Shown piece by piece: positions 9,077-19,326 of a stretch of 64,000 nt of DNA; positions within the stretch are counted from its first letter, which is position 1; every line of letters starts with the position of its first letter. The position numbers were made by a program, and so were the translations under genes. This stretch comes from Bordetella flabilis (GTDB lineage: Bacteria; Pseudomonadota; Gammaproteobacteria; Burkholderiales; Burkholderiaceae_B). The notes beneath the pieces are model-generated. The model saw only the letters and a program-made list of their open reading frames with translations, had not been told where the DNA came from and did no database searches. The stretch lies in the NCBI RefSeq assembly GCF_001676725.1, contig NZ_CP016172.1, forward strand, positions 3,782,001-3,846,000. The letters are read 5' to 3'.

Positions 9077-9934
9077 CTAAGCCGGCGGACCACCCAGTTG
9101 CTCGACCATTGCGTCGATCAGCGCCCGCAATCGACCCAGGCGCCGCAGGTCCCGGTGATAGCCCAGCCACACATCGCGCCCCGGCGGCGGATCGCCGACA
9201 TCGATGCGACGCAGGCCGGGCGTCGTATCTCCCAGGGAGCACGGCAGGACCGCCAGCCCCATGCCTTGCGCGCACATGTACGCCTGGGCGCCGCGGTTGT
9301 TGCTGGCGTAGGCCACACGCGCCCCGGGCAACACGTGGCGCAGCCATTGCACATCGGGTAATTCCGCGAAGGCGCTGTCCATCGTGATCAGCGCGTGCCC
9401 CGTCCCGTCGCCCGTCGGCGCGACAAGGTCCTGGTGTGCGTACAGGGCGTACGACATGTGCATAAGGCGGCGCTGCACGATGTCGGGCTCTTCGAACGGC
9501 GTAATGCGCACGCCCAGGTCCGCTTCACGGCGCGCCAGGCTGTAGCGCCGCGCATCGGTGACCAGTTCGATGCTGACCTGGGGATGCTTGCGCAGAAAAG
9601 TGGCGAAGACCGGCGTCAGGACATGGATGCCAAACCAATCCGATGACGATACCCGCACCAGGCCCGACAAGGCCTGGCTCTGGCCCGCCAGCGTACGGAC
9701 GAACCCGATGGCCTCTTCTTCCATGCGTTCCGCGTGACTGCGCACGGCCATGCCGGCTTCCGTCAGGATGAAGCCGCGCGGCGTGCGCTGGAACAGCGTC
9801 TGTCCCAGGGACTGTTCCAGGGCGCGCAGCCGCCTGCCGAGGGTCGGTTGCGTCTGCCCGATCGACCGTGCCGCCGCGGCTAGCGTGCCGTGGCGCGCGA
9901 TGGCGAGAAACACCCGGACGTCATCCCACTCCAT
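9077..9934 (-). CDS. LysR-family transcriptional regulator, divergent from a quinone oxidoreductase
   Basis: A 285-residue LysR-type regulator. The helix-turn-helix occupies about residues 1-60 (VRVFLAIARHGTLAAAARSIGQTQPT), followed by an effector-binding domain. The short N-terminus and LGRRLRALEQSLGQTLF wing resemble LysR proteins that regulate adjacent oxidoreductases. It is divergent from the gene at 10039, with a good LysR-type dyad in between, so it probably controls that gene and itself. The effector is unknown. Confidence 0.85.
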   Translation of the reverse strand: MEWDDVRVFLAIARHGTLAAAARSIGQTQPTLGRRLRALEQSLGQTLFQRTPRGFILTEAGMAVRSHAERMEEEAIGFVRTLAGQSQALSGLVRVSSSDWFGIHVLTPVFATFLRKHPQVSIELVTDARRYSLARREADLGVRITPFEEPDIVQRRLMHMSYALYAHQDLVAPTGDGTGHALITMDSAFAELPDVQWLRHVLPGARVAYASNNRGAQAYMCAQGMGLAVLPCSLGDTTPGLRRIDVGDPPPGRDVWLGYHRDLRRLGRLRALIDAMVEQLGGPPA

Positions 9935-9948
9935 AGGCCCCCATGCAT

Positions 9949-9971
9949 TTTTGTTTGCCGAACATACAAAA
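9949..9971. promoter_or_regulatory. Putative LysR-type operator (TTTTGT-N11-ACAAAA)
   Basis: A perfect 6-bp inverted repeat separated by 11 bases, which fits the T-N11-A dyad bound by LysR regulators. It begins 15 bp upstream of the LysR start codon at 9934 and lies 68 bp before the quinone oxidoreductase start at 10039. Confidence 0.6.
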
Positions 9972-10038
9972 TCGTGGATTTACATGCGGATATGCACGAC
10001 GGATGATGCCACATCGCTTTCCTAAACAGGAGTCCATC

Positions 10039-11025
10039 ATGAGCATGCAGGCCTTGATTCTGCGGGAATACAACGCGCCGCTGGCGCGCGTCGAACTGGA
10101 TCGTCCCCAGCCTGGCCCGGGCCAGGTGCTGGTGCGTATCGCCGCGAGCGGCCTCAACCCCCTCGACCTGAAAATCCGCGCCGGCGCCGCCGCCCACGCC
10201 CGCCATCCCCTGCCGCTGGTGCTGGGCATCGACATGGCGGGCGTCGTGGAAGCGGTGGGCGCCGGCGTCACCGCTTTCCATCCGGGCGACGAGGTCTATG
10301 GCATGACGGGCGGCGTGGGCGGCATCCAGGGCTCCCTGGCACAGTACGCGGCCGTCGATGCCGCCTTGCTGGCGCACAAGCCCGCCACGCTCAGCCTGCG
10401 CGAGGCGGCCGCCCTGCCCTTGTCGTTCATCACGGCCTACCTGGGCCTGGTCGACCGCGCGCATGTGCAGGCCGGCCAGACCGTGCTGGTCCAGGGCGGC
10501 GCCGGCGGTGTTGGCCACATCGCGGTGCAACTGGCCCGGGCCTTGGGCGCGCAGGTCAGCGCGACGGCGACCGGCGCACAGTTGGAGCGCGTGTCCGCCA
10601 TGGGCGCCGCGCCTATCGATTATCGGGCCGAGGCTGTGGAGCAATACGTCGCATCCCGCACCGGAGGGCGCGGGTTCGACGTCGTCTACGACAGCGTGGG
10701 CGGCCCCACGCTGGACGCCTCGTTCGCCGCCGTCAGCCATTTTGGCCATGTGGTCAGCGCGCTGGGCTGGGGCACCCACACCCTGGCGCCGTTGTCGTTT
10801 CGCGAAGCGAGCTACTCGGGCGTATTCACCCTGCACCCGCTGTTGACGGGCCAGTTCCGCGAACACCACGGCGAGATGCTGCGCGAAGCCGCCAAGCTGG
10901 TCGACGCCGGCAGGTTGCGCCCGCATGTAGACCCGAGGCGTTTCGACATGGATAGCGTCGAACAGGCCTACGACGCCATCGCGCAGGGAACGGCCCGGGC
11001 CAAAATCGTTGTCGATGTCGGGTAA
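10039..11025 (+). CDS. Zinc-independent NADPH:quinone oxidoreductase (MDR superfamily)
   Basis: A 328-residue medium-chain dehydrogenase/reductase of the quinone-oxidoreductase type. It has a GroES-like N-terminal fold (about 25-110, GLNPLDLKIRAG) and a Rossmann domain with the AxxGxxG-type VQGGAGGVGHIAVQLA motif. The catalytic-zinc and structural-zinc cysteines of alcohol dehydrogenases are missing, so one-electron or carbonyl/quinone reduction with NADPH is expected. The ATG at 10039 follows an AACAGGAG ribosome-binding site. The divergent LysR gene likely controls it. Confidence 0.85.
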   Translation: MSMQALILREYNAPLARVELDRPQPGPGQVLVRIAASGLNPLDLKIRAGAAAHARHPLPLVLGIDMAGVVEAVGAGVTAFHPGDEVYGMTGGVGGIQGSLAQYAAVDAALLAHKPATLSLREAAALPLSFITAYLGLVDRAHVQAGQTVLVQGGAGGVGHIAVQLARALGAQVSATATGAQLERVSAMGAAPIDYRAEAVEQYVASRTGGRGFDVVYDSVGGPTLDASFAAVSHFGHVVSALGWGTHTLAPLSFREASYSGVFTLHPLLTGQFREHHGEMLREAAKLVDAGRLRPHVDPRRFDMDSVEQAYDAIAQGTARAKIVVDVG

Positions 11026-11172
11026 TGCGCGAGCCTCCCGCGCCTCGCTCCAAACCGCGGCATCTCGAAGTGGGCTGAAGACCATCCGGCAAGCCTTGTC
11101 AAGGACGGGCCCACAGGGGATCGGCGCGCGGTCGATAGAAGGTCAAACAGATATAGGCGGAGTAACGACCCT

Positions 11173-13242
11173 TCATGGGTTCCGTGCCGTGTGTCCAGGT
11201 TGGAAGGGAAGCGCTGTTCCATTGGAGAAAGCGTCCGCGAGCTGCAAGGCTTCATCGATGGCGCGCACGGCATCCAGCTCTGCAGCGATCCGCGCGCCCC
11301 CGATGGTGGCCACCGGGATGCCGGACGCCGCCAACGCCGGGCTCAGTTCATCGCACGGCACTTGGCCGGCACAGACAATGATGTCGTCCACGGGCAAGAC
11401 CTGCGTCGTGCCTTGACACGAGTACTCCAGGCCGATGTCGTCGATCCGGCGGTAGGCAGCGCCCGATATCATCTTGACGTTCGCCGCGCGCAGCCGCGTC
11501 TTGAGGATCCAGCCGGTGCTCTTGCCCAGGCGCGCGCCGGGCTTGTCGTGGCCGCGTTGCAGCATATGGATGACTCGGGCCGCCGTGCGCGGCTGGGCCG
11601 CGATGACGCCGCCAGGACTGTGCAGGGAGGCGTCGATGCCCCAATGTTTCCGGAATTGCCGCGGATCGAGCGATTCATCGTCTTCGGCGAGCAAGTATTC
11701 GGCGGTATCGAAAGCGATACCGCCCGCCCCGATGATGGCGACGCGCTGGCCCACCTTGCGCCGGCCGGATAGCACCTCGTCGTAGTACGCGACCTTGCCG
11801 TGGTCGATGCCATCGATGGCCGGCCTGCGCGCTGCAACGCCCGTGGCCACGACGACGGCACCGAATCCGCCCTGCTGCAGCTCGGCGGCCGTGGCCCGCC
11901 TGCCGAGCTCGATGCGCACGCCCAGTTCGGCAAGCCTCACATGGAAATAGCGCAAAGTCTCGTTGAACTCGCTCTTACCGGGTATCCGCCGTGCCAGGTC
12001 GAGCAGGCCGCCGAGGGTATGGCGCGCCTCGAACAACACGATCTCGTGGCCGCGTTCGGCGGCGAACACCGCGAACGCCATGCCTGCCGCGCCGCCGCCC
12101 GCGACCGCGATGCGCATGGGCGATGGCGCCTTGCGCACAGGGAAATCCAGCTCGCGGCCGGCACGTGGATTGACCAGGCAGGACGCGGTCCGGTGCGTAA
12201 AGATGTGGTCCAGACAGGCCTGGTTGCACGCAATACAACTGTTGATCCGGTCGGGTCGGCCCTGGCGTGCCTTCCGGGCAAACTCCGGGTCGGCCAGCAG
12301 CGGTCGCGCCATCGACACGAAATCGGCCACGCCCTCGGCGAGCAGTCGTTCGCCCAGCTCCGGGGTATTGATGCGATTGGAGGCGATGACAGGGATCGAT
12401 ACCGCCCGCTTGATGGGATGCACGGCGAACTTCCACCCTGCGCGCGGCACGCAGGCTGCGATGGTCGGAATGGCAGATTCGTGCCAGCCTATGCCGGTAT
12501 TGAGCATATGGACGCCGGCCTGCTCCAGGCGTTGGGCGAACCGTGCAGTCTCTTCGCCCGTCATCCCGTCCTCGACCAGATCGATGGCGGAAATCCGGTA
12601 GACCAGCAGGAAACCCGGCCCCGCGGCAGCGCGTACCGCCTGTATGGTTTCGAGCGGAAACCGTATGCGCCTATCGAAGCTCCCTCCGTAGGCGTCGGTG
12701 CGCGTATTGGTCCTCGGGCTGGTGAACTGGTTCAACAGATAGCCTTCGGAACCCATGATCTCCACGCCGTCGTAGCCGGCCTCGCGTGCCAGCCTGGCGC
12801 TATTGGCGATGGCCTGCACGGTCTGCGCGATGTCTGCCAGGGTCATGGCGCGCGGCGCGCATGCATTGATAGGCGCCCGTTCTTCCGTGGGCCCCACGCA
12901 CAACGGATGCCTCGCGTATCGGCCGGCATGCAGGATCTGCAGCACGATACGGCCACCCTCCTCGTGCACGGCCGCGGTGATGGCGCGATGCGCCTCCAGT
13001 GGTCTGCGGTCCTCCAGCACGGGTGCGTCCTCTTCCATCCTGCCGGCCAGGTTGGGCGCGACGCCGCCGGTCAGAATCAACCCCACTTCGCCACGGGCGC
13101 GTTCGCGGAAGAATTCGACCTGCCGCGCCACCGGGCGATCCAGCGTCTCGATGCGGGTATGCATGGCCCCCATGACCATGCGGTTGCGCAGCGTGATGAA
13201 GCCGAAATCGTAAGGCGAGAGCAGGTTCTGGTATGCGTGCAT
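11173..13242 (-). CDS. fadH: FadH-like NADPH 2,4-dienoyl-CoA reductase / NADH:flavin oxidoreductase
   Basis: A 689-residue enzyme with the layout of 2,4-dienoyl-CoA reductase, which removes double bonds at even positions of unsaturated fatty acyl-CoA. The N-terminal half is an old-yellow-enzyme FMN barrel (LLSPYDFGFITLRNRMVMGA; HAGRYARHP; GYDGVEIMGSEGYLLNQF). A 4Fe-4S cysteine cluster follows (CIACNQACLD then SCLVNPRAG). Next come an FAD-binding GGGAAGM motif and an NADPH-binding GAGGIAFDTAEYL motif. The E. coli protein is 672 residues. A broken enoyl-CoA hydratase remnant lies just upstream. Related enzymes act on steroids, terpenes or trimethylamine, so the substrate is not certain. Confidence 0.8.
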   Translation of the reverse strand: MHAYQNLLSPYDFGFITLRNRMVMGAMHTRIETLDRPVARQVEFFRERARGEVGLILTGGVAPNLAGRMEEDAPVLEDRRPLEAHRAITAAVHEEGGRIVLQILHAGRYARHPLCVGPTEERAPINACAPRAMTLADIAQTVQAIANSARLAREAGYDGVEIMGSEGYLLNQFTSPRTNTRTDAYGGSFDRRIRFPLETIQAVRAAAGPGFLLVYRISAIDLVEDGMTGEETARFAQRLEQAGVHMLNTGIGWHESAIPTIAACVPRAGWKFAVHPIKRAVSIPVIASNRINTPELGERLLAEGVADFVSMARPLLADPEFARKARQGRPDRINSCIACNQACLDHIFTHRTASCLVNPRAGRELDFPVRKAPSPMRIAVAGGGAAGMAFAVFAAERGHEIVLFEARHTLGGLLDLARRIPGKSEFNETLRYFHVRLAELGVRIELGRRATAAELQQGGFGAVVVATGVAARRPAIDGIDHGKVAYYDEVLSGRRKVGQRVAIIGAGGIAFDTAEYLLAEDDESLDPRQFRKHWGIDASLHSPGGVIAAQPRTAARVIHMLQRGHDKPGARLGKSTGWILKTRLRAANVKMISGAAYRRIDDIGLEYSCQGTTQVLPVDDIIVCAGQVPCDELSPALAASGIPVATIGGARIAAELDAVRAIDEALQLADAFSNGTALPFQPGHTARNP

Positions 13243-13268
13243 GGAAGGTCTCGAGGTGAATAGCCCTG

Positions 13269-13345
13269 CTAGTCCGCGAACACGGGATCATTTTCTCCTG
13301 GAAGGCCGCGATTCCTTTGGCCACGTCCCGTGGCTGCGGGCATGA
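13269..13345 (-). pseudogene. 3' remnant of an enoyl-CoA hydratase gene
   Basis: Translating the minus strand in two frames gives AATG, then DVAKGIAAFQEK in one frame, then NDPVFAD followed by a stop in another. This matches the C-terminal signature of enoyl-CoA hydratases (D-x-x-EG-x-AF-x-EKR-x-P-x-F). Two compensating frameshifts and the absence of the rest of the gene indicate decay. It is in the right place and strand to have preceded fadH. Confidence 0.45.
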
Positions 13346-13493
13346 CGCGGCCCATCATTTCCCCGCCGGCGGTGAAAGTCTTAGCTGACTCCACCGGTTT
13401 TTCACAGCGAGAGCTGCGCAGATGATGGCGTCCATGACGAGCCCAGCCCGTCGACCTGCATCCGGATGCCACTTCATCTTCAAGGAAATCGCC

Positions 13494-14147
13494 ATGGACT
13501 ACTTCACCGCCGCCCAGAACCGCTACACCACCAAAGCCTACGACACGTCGCGCAAGATCCCGCAGGCGCAGATCGATGGACTGCTGGAAGCCTTGCGCCA
13601 GAGCCCCTCGTCGGTGAACTCCCAGCCATGGCATTTCATCATCGCATCGGACGATGCGGGCAAGGCCAGGATCGCCAAAGCGGCGCAAGGCCCCTATGGC
13701 TACAACGCGCCCAAGATAATGGATGCCTCGCACGTTATCGTGTTCGCGGCCGCCACCGACATTACCGCCGCCCATCTCGAAGCGGTCCTGCAACGGGAGG
13801 ACCGGGATGGCCGTTTCCGCGTCGCGGGCGCCAGGGAAGGCCAGGACAAGGCGCGGAAATCATTCATCGACCTGCACCGCTACGAGCAGAAGGATCTGCA
13901 GCACTGGATGGAGAAGCAGGTGTACCTGGCGCTGGGCACCGTCATGGCCGGCGCCCCGACGCTGGGCATTGATACCACGCCCATGGAAGGCTTCGACTTC
14001 CGCCTGCTGGATGCGGAACTCGGGCTGAGGGAGCAGGGTTACACCAGCGTTGTGCTGCTTTCACTGGGCTACCACGGCGAAAAGGATTTCAACGCCCGCC
14101 TTCCCAAGTCTCGCCTGCCACGCGCGGACATCATGACCTTCCTCTGA
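13494..14147 (+). CDS. nfsB: Oxygen-insensitive NAD(P)H nitroreductase (NfsB/dihydropteridine reductase type)
   Basis: A 217-residue FMN-dependent nitroreductase-family protein. It carries the NRYTTKAYDTSRKI N-terminus, the FMN-contacting SPSSVNSQPWHF motif, and the C-terminal GYTSVVLLSLGYHGEKDF motif found in NfsB and dihydropteridine reductases. Likely a cytoplasmic dimer reducing nitroaromatics and quinones with NAD(P)H. The start at 13494 has an AAGGAAAT site upstream. The longer reading frame upstream lacks family similarity. Confidence 0.85.
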   Translation: MDYFTAAQNRYTTKAYDTSRKIPQAQIDGLLEALRQSPSSVNSQPWHFIIASDDAGKARIAKAAQGPYGYNAPKIMDASHVIVFAAATDITAAHLEAVLQREDRDGRFRVAGAREGQDKARKSFIDLHRYEQKDLQHWMEKQVYLALGTVMAGAPTLGIDTTPMEGFDFRLLDAELGLREQGYTSVVLLSLGYHGEKDFNARLPKSRLPRADIMTFL

Positions 14148-14247
14148 CCGCCAAGACGCCGGCTGCACACGCAGCCAGGCTGCGCCGGCCGCCGCGTGCC
14201 GGCGTCCGTGCGGACGGCCGCGGCGGCGAGCCCCGGACCTAAGCGCT

Positions 14248-14523
14248 TCAGGTTGGGGAGCCAGCCTTGGTTTCCGCGGACTCCAGCACGTTGATGCGCG
14301 CCTCGAGTTGGGTCAGCTGGCTGGCCAGCTGGTCGGCCCGCGCGATGGTGCGCGCCAGCAGTTCGGCCTGCACATCGAACTCCTCGCGGGTCACCAGGTC
14401 CAGGCGCGAAAAGCCCTGCGTCAACATGGCCCGCACATTGCGTTCAATGTCCGCGGCCGGGCTGCGGGCGATGAGGTCGGAAATATTCTTCTGCAGGTCT
14501 TCCATCCATTGCGTCGCGTTCAT
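14248..14523 (-). CDS. ubiK: Ubiquinone biosynthesis accessory factor UbiK (BMFP domain)
   Basis: A 91-residue protein of the BMFP/YqiC family. It is a membrane-associated coiled coil that works with UbiJ to assist aerobic ubiquinone synthesis. The RAMLTQGFSRLDLVTREEFDVQAELLARTIARADQL pattern begins near residue 31, and a long C-terminal helix with heptad-like leucines follows. It sits upstream of and divergent from glnK. The E. coli homologue is similar in length. Confidence 0.88.
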   Translation of the reverse strand: MNATQWMEDLQKNISDLIARSPAADIERNVRAMLTQGFSRLDLVTREEFDVQAELLARTIARADQLASQLTQLEARINVLESAETKAGSPT

Positions 14524-14659
14524 GGCTTTCTCACAGGAGGTCTGAACAGGCTCCAGTGTAGCCTCCCGCCCGCCTCGGCCATTCGGATGAGAAAACCCGT
14601 CGGGGCCGACGCTGCCTCCGCCGCAAGGCGCGGCCCTTCACCTGCACGCACCCGGTTAT

Positions 14660-14706
14660 GCACCAATCCTGGGCGCGCCACTTTACGGTGCGCACTTTCC
14701 TGGTGC
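14660..14706 (+). promoter_or_regulatory. Candidate NtrC enhancer sites upstream of glnK
   Basis: At 14692-14706 the sequence GCACT-TTCCT-GGTGC differs by one base from the NtrC dyad GCACC-N5-GGTGC. A weaker half-matching site starts at 14660 (GCACC-N5-TGGGC). Both lie 65-110 bp upstream of the sigma-54 promoter, the usual enhancer distance. Confidence 0.6.
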
Positions 14707-14768
14707 GCACCTCCCCGCCGCCTGGCCCTGCCCCGCCCGTAGAGCCCGCCTTTCCTGGCCGAAAAACA

Positions 14769-14784
14769 TGGCATCGATCTTGCT
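14769..14784 (+). promoter_or_regulatory. Sigma-54 promoter of glnK-amtB
   Basis: TGGCATCGATCTTGCT matches the -24/-12 consensus, with GG at 14770-14771 and GC at 14782-14783 exactly 10 bases apart. Transcription should start near 14795, leaving about 30 bases before the glnK ATG. With the NtrC-like sites upstream this indicates nitrogen-limitation control. Confidence 0.8.
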
Positions 14785-14813
14785 TTAGACGCAGGGCCAA
14801 CGTGCAACCATGA

Positions 14814-15164
<351 letters not shown>

Positions 15165-15197
15165 ATACAAATAAAGACGCTATTGGAGCCATTAGAA

Positions 15198-16436
<1,239 letters not shown>

Positions 16437-16459
16437 TCCTGGCATCACCCGTCCGGTGA

Positions 16460-16491
16460 AAAGGCGCTCCGATCGGAGCGCCTTTCATTTT
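16460..16491. terminator. Bidirectional terminator between amtB and a LysR gene
   Basis: A perfect 26-bp palindrome at 16460-16485 (AAAGGCGCTCCGA plus its complement) followed by CATTTTT on the plus strand and AAA/TTT flanks on both sides. The LysR stop codon (16485-16487) overlaps its right edge, so it serves both convergent genes. Confidence 0.88.
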
Positions 16492-17399
16492 TGGCAAACG
16501 GTCAGGACGATCTGGCGTAGCCAGCGGTGCGCGGGGTCGGCGTGGACGCGCGGGTGCCAGATGGCGGAAACCTCGATCTCCGGCGTTCGCACCGGAAGAT
16601 CGAAATGCCGAAGGCCCGCGCCGCCCTCGTCATCGCGGCGTGACGCATCATCAAGGCAGGAATGCGGGATGAGCCCCACCAGATCGGTGTGGCGAGCGAT
16701 CCGCACTGCATCAGCGTAGGTGGGCACGACCATGGCGATGATCCTGTTCAGGCCCGCCTTCGCCAAGGCGTCGTCGACCGGGCCGAGAAACTCCCGTTTA
16801 CGTGATACGACCACGTGCCTGCAGCCCGCATAACGCTTCGCCGTCACCCCCCGTTTGGTCAAAACGGGATGACCCGAACGGCAAATGCCGACGAACCTAT
16901 CGCGAAAAAGCAGCCGGGTCTGCAACTCCGGCGCGCTAGTACCGAGCACGCCGATTTCCAGGTCGATGATGCCATCCCGCAGCGGCTGCGCGTCCTTGTC
17001 GGGCTTGGGGACGAACTGCAGGCGGACATGGGGCGCGGCCTGACCGAGCGCCGCCATCAGCGGGGCCCCCATCCGTTCGATGAAGCCGTCGTTGGCGCGA
17101 ATCACGAATGTCCGTTCGAGCCTGGCAAGGTCCAGGCTGCCGCCGGACGGCTGAAGAACAGCCCGGGCATCGCGCGCAAGCGCATGGACGCGTTCAGCGA
17201 TATCTTCGGCATGCGGGGTGGGAACGAGCATGCGGCCCGCCTGCACGAGCAGCTTGTCCCCCGTCACCGTGCGCAGGCGGGAGAGTGTCCGGCTCATGGC
17301 CGAGGCGCTCAGCCCAAGTCGGCGCGCTGCCTTCGTCACGCTGCGCTCGGTGAGCAGCGCATCCAGCGAAGTGATGAGATTCAGGTCCGGTTGCTGCAT
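16485..17399 (-). CDS. LysR-family transcriptional regulator, divergent from an SDR
   Basis: A 304-residue LysR-type regulator of the NodD/LeuO-like branch: the helix-turn-helix is preceded by LNLITSLDALLTERSVTKAARRL and followed by SASAMSRTLSRLR. The effector domain contains FVIRANDGFIE and ICRSGHPVL, usual in this branch. The start is the ATG at 17399 with a GGGAGG site; an upstream extension to 17501 crosses the operator and lacks similarity. It likely controls the divergent dehydrogenase. Confidence 0.85.
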   Translation of the reverse strand: MQQPDLNLITSLDALLTERSVTKAARRLGLSASAMSRTLSRLRTVTGDKLLVQAGRMLVPTPHAEDIAERVHALARDARAVLQPSGGSLDLARLERTFVIRANDGFIERMGAPLMAALGQAAPHVRLQFVPKPDKDAQPLRDGIIDLEIGVLGTSAPELQTRLLFRDRFVGICRSGHPVLTKRGVTAKRYAGCRHVVVSRKREFLGPVDDALAKAGLNRIIAMVVPTYADAVRIARHTDLVGLIPHSCLDDASRRDDEGGAGLRHFDLPVRTPEIEVSAIWHPRVHADPAHRWLRQIVLTVCQK

Positions 17400-17439
17400 G
17401 GTTGTTCCGCCTCCCGACATTGCGAACCATGGCGTTTGG

Positions 17440-17456
17440 TGCAATGGATTATTGCA
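17440..17456. promoter_or_regulatory. Putative LysR operator (TGCAAT-N5-ATTGCA)
   Basis: A perfect 6-bp inverted repeat with a 5-base centre in the 133-bp divergent interval. A related GGTGCAAC half-site lies at 17470-17477 and another TGGTGCAAT overlaps the left arm. Such multiple half-sites are usual for LysR regulators. Confidence 0.5.
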
Positions 17457-17532
17457 TCTCGTGCGTCTGGTGCAACCGTAGGGGTCCGGCCAAAATCGCA
17501 TCTGTTCCTACCCGAAGAAAGGTTGCATCCTT

Positions 17533-18249
17533 ATGGTCACCCCTGTCAGCAGTCGCCTCGCGCCCTCGATTTTGCTCGTTGGCGCATCGCGCGGCCTTGG
17601 CTATGCCATGGCCGTCGAATTTCTGAAGAAGGGATGGCATGTCGTCGGCACGGTGCGCGACAACGCCAGAAACGCGCTGCACGAACTGGCCTTCGAACAG
17701 CCGGGGCGCGTCGAGATCGAGTGTCTCGACATAACGAAATCCGGCGAGATTGCCGGGCTGCGCGATCGCCTTTCGCCCCGCCGCTTCGACATCCTGTTCG
17801 TGAACGCCGGCACCGCGAACCGCAATCAGCACGAAACCATCGCGGAAGTGTCCACGGACGAGTTCGTGCGCGTGATGGTCACGAATGCCCTCGGCCCGAT
17901 GCGCGTCGTCGAAGCGTTGGAGGATCTCGTCACCGCCGATGGCCTGATCGGCGTCATGTCGTCCGGACAAGGCAGCGTGAGCAACAACGAAAACGGCGGA
18001 CATGAGGTCTATCGAGGCAGCAAGTCGGCGCTGAACCAGTACATGCGAAGCTACGCGGCGCGCCGGGCCGGGAGTTCGCGCGCGCTGGCGCTGATCGCTC
18101 CGGGCTGGGTGCGCACCGAACTGGGCGGCCCGGACGCGCCGCTCAGCGTGGAAGAAAGCATTCCCGGTGTCGTCGACGTACTTCTCTCGAAAAGAAGGAG
18201 GCCCGGCCTGGAATATCTCGACCGCATGGGCCGCACCGTGCCGTGGTGA
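17533..18249 (+). CDS. Short-chain dehydrogenase/reductase
   Basis: A 238-residue classical SDR. The cofactor motif GASRGLG is at residues 17-23, the NAG-type motif is FVNAGT, and the active-site Tyr-x-x-x-Lys is YRGSK with the preceding serine in VMSSGQGS. It resembles C-factor/sniffer-like SDRs, whose substrates are mostly unknown. It is divergent from a LysR gene and likely its target. The start at 17533 has an AAAGGTTG site upstream. Confidence 0.82.
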   Translation: MVTPVSSRLAPSILLVGASRGLGYAMAVEFLKKGWHVVGTVRDNARNALHELAFEQPGRVEIECLDITKSGEIAGLRDRLSPRRFDILFVNAGTANRNQHETIAEVSTDEFVRVMVTNALGPMRVVEALEDLVTADGLIGVMSSGQGSVSNNENGGHEVYRGSKSALNQYMRSYAARRAGSSRALALIAPGWVRTELGGPDAPLSVEESIPGVVDVLLSKRRRPGLEYLDRMGRTVPW

Positions 18250-18273
18250 CGCGCTACGAACGGAATGAAGGGA

Positions 18274-19326
18274 TCAAAGCGCCTCCACGGCCTCCAGCAC
18301 CTTGCCGAAGAAGTCGTTCGCATATGCGGAATCCAGCCATCGCACCACGACCACCATGCGGCGTTCGGGCTCGACCCAGGTGAATGAACTGCCCGCCCCG
18401 ATGCCGAAGTAGCTGGACGCCGGCACGCTCGGAAACACCGTGCGCTCATGGTTGAGCCAGATCAGGAAGCCGTAGTACGGGGCAATGGCGCAAGGCGTGC
18501 GCATGGCCTGTATCCACTCCCGCGATAGCACCTGCCGCCCGTTGGCGCTCCCGTTCTGGGCCAGCATGCGGCCGATCAGGGCCTGATCGTTGCTGCCGAT
18601 GGACATGCCCCCGCCCCAGTGGGAGCCGCCAGGGACCGACTGCATGCGTTTGCCGTCGATCTCCACCCAGGCATTGTCGTAGCCCACCCATTGCCAATCC
18701 TCGCTGCAGCCCGCAGGGCGCGTGATCGCTTCGCGGAATACCTCCGGCAAGGGACGCCGGAACAGATGCAGCAATGCGAACGACAGCTGGTTGATGCGGA
18801 CGTCGTTGTACTCCCAGTACGTGCCGGGCGCCTGCAATGGACGCGCATCCCCCTTCTTGCCCCCCGGGGGTTTCGCGAACGTCACCGCACGGTAGCGGTC
18901 CACCTGGTCCGGCACGCCGAAACGTTCGCCCTCCCATTCGCTGGTCTGCTGCAGCAACTGGCGCCAGGTGATCTCGGCATTGCGCCCCGCGTCGAAGCCT
19001 ATACCCGGCACCCGCGCACGCACCGGCTCGTCCAGGTCGGGCAGCAGGCCGCGGTCGTGCGCGACCCCGGCGACCAGGGCCAGGTACATCTTGGCGACGC
19101 TGAAGGTCAGGTCGGCCCGCGCGGGCTCGCCCCAGGACGCGACGGTGCGGCCATCCAGTACCACCGTGCCCGATACAGGACCGCGGTCGTGCACGGGGCC
19201 CAGCAAGCGGTTCCAGGGCGGCGGATCGTTCTGGTGAACGCCCCAGACGCCGCCGACACTGCGGTCCCACGCCGTTTCATGGGCGTTGGCGAAGGCTATG
19301 GCTTCCTGCATGAGCGGACTCGGCAT
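18274..19326 (-). CDS. Serine hydrolase, class C beta-lactamase/DD-peptidase fold
   Basis: A 350-residue serine hydrolase of the beta-lactamase-related family (penicillin-binding protein fold). The nucleophile motif Ser-Val-Ala-Lys is at 76-79 and the second motif is Tyr-Asn-Asp (EYNDV). The third, usually K/H-T/S-G, is not clear; GIGAGSS near the C-terminus may correspond. No signal peptide is visible from the ATG at 19326, chosen for its AAGGTAT site, so it is probably cytoplasmic and an esterase or peptidase rather than a true beta-lactamase. It is divergent from a peptide-type ABC importer, which suggests processing of the imported substrate. Confidence 0.78.
   Translation of the reverse strand: MPSPLMQEAIAFANAHETAWDRSVGGVWGVHQNDPPPWNRLLGPVHDRGPVSGTVVLDGRTVASWGEPARADLTFSVAKMYLALVAGVAHDRGLLPDLDEPVRARVPGIGFDAGRNAEITWRQLLQQTSEWEGERFGVPDQVDRYRAVTFAKPPGGKKGDARPLQAPGTYWEYNDVRINQLSFALLHLFRRPLPEVFREAITRPAGCSEDWQWVGYDNAWVEIDGKRMQSVPGGSHWGGGMSIGSNDQALIGRMLAQNGSANGRQVLSREWIQAMRTPCAIAPYYGFLIWLNHERTVFPSVPASSYFGIGAGSSFTWVEPERRMVVVVRWLDSAYANDFFGKVLEAVEAL

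Noticed and set aside
11800..13263. A 487-codon open frame antisense to the FadH-like gene
   Set aside because: High-GC shadow of the real minus-strand gene; composition and lack of motifs show it is not coding.
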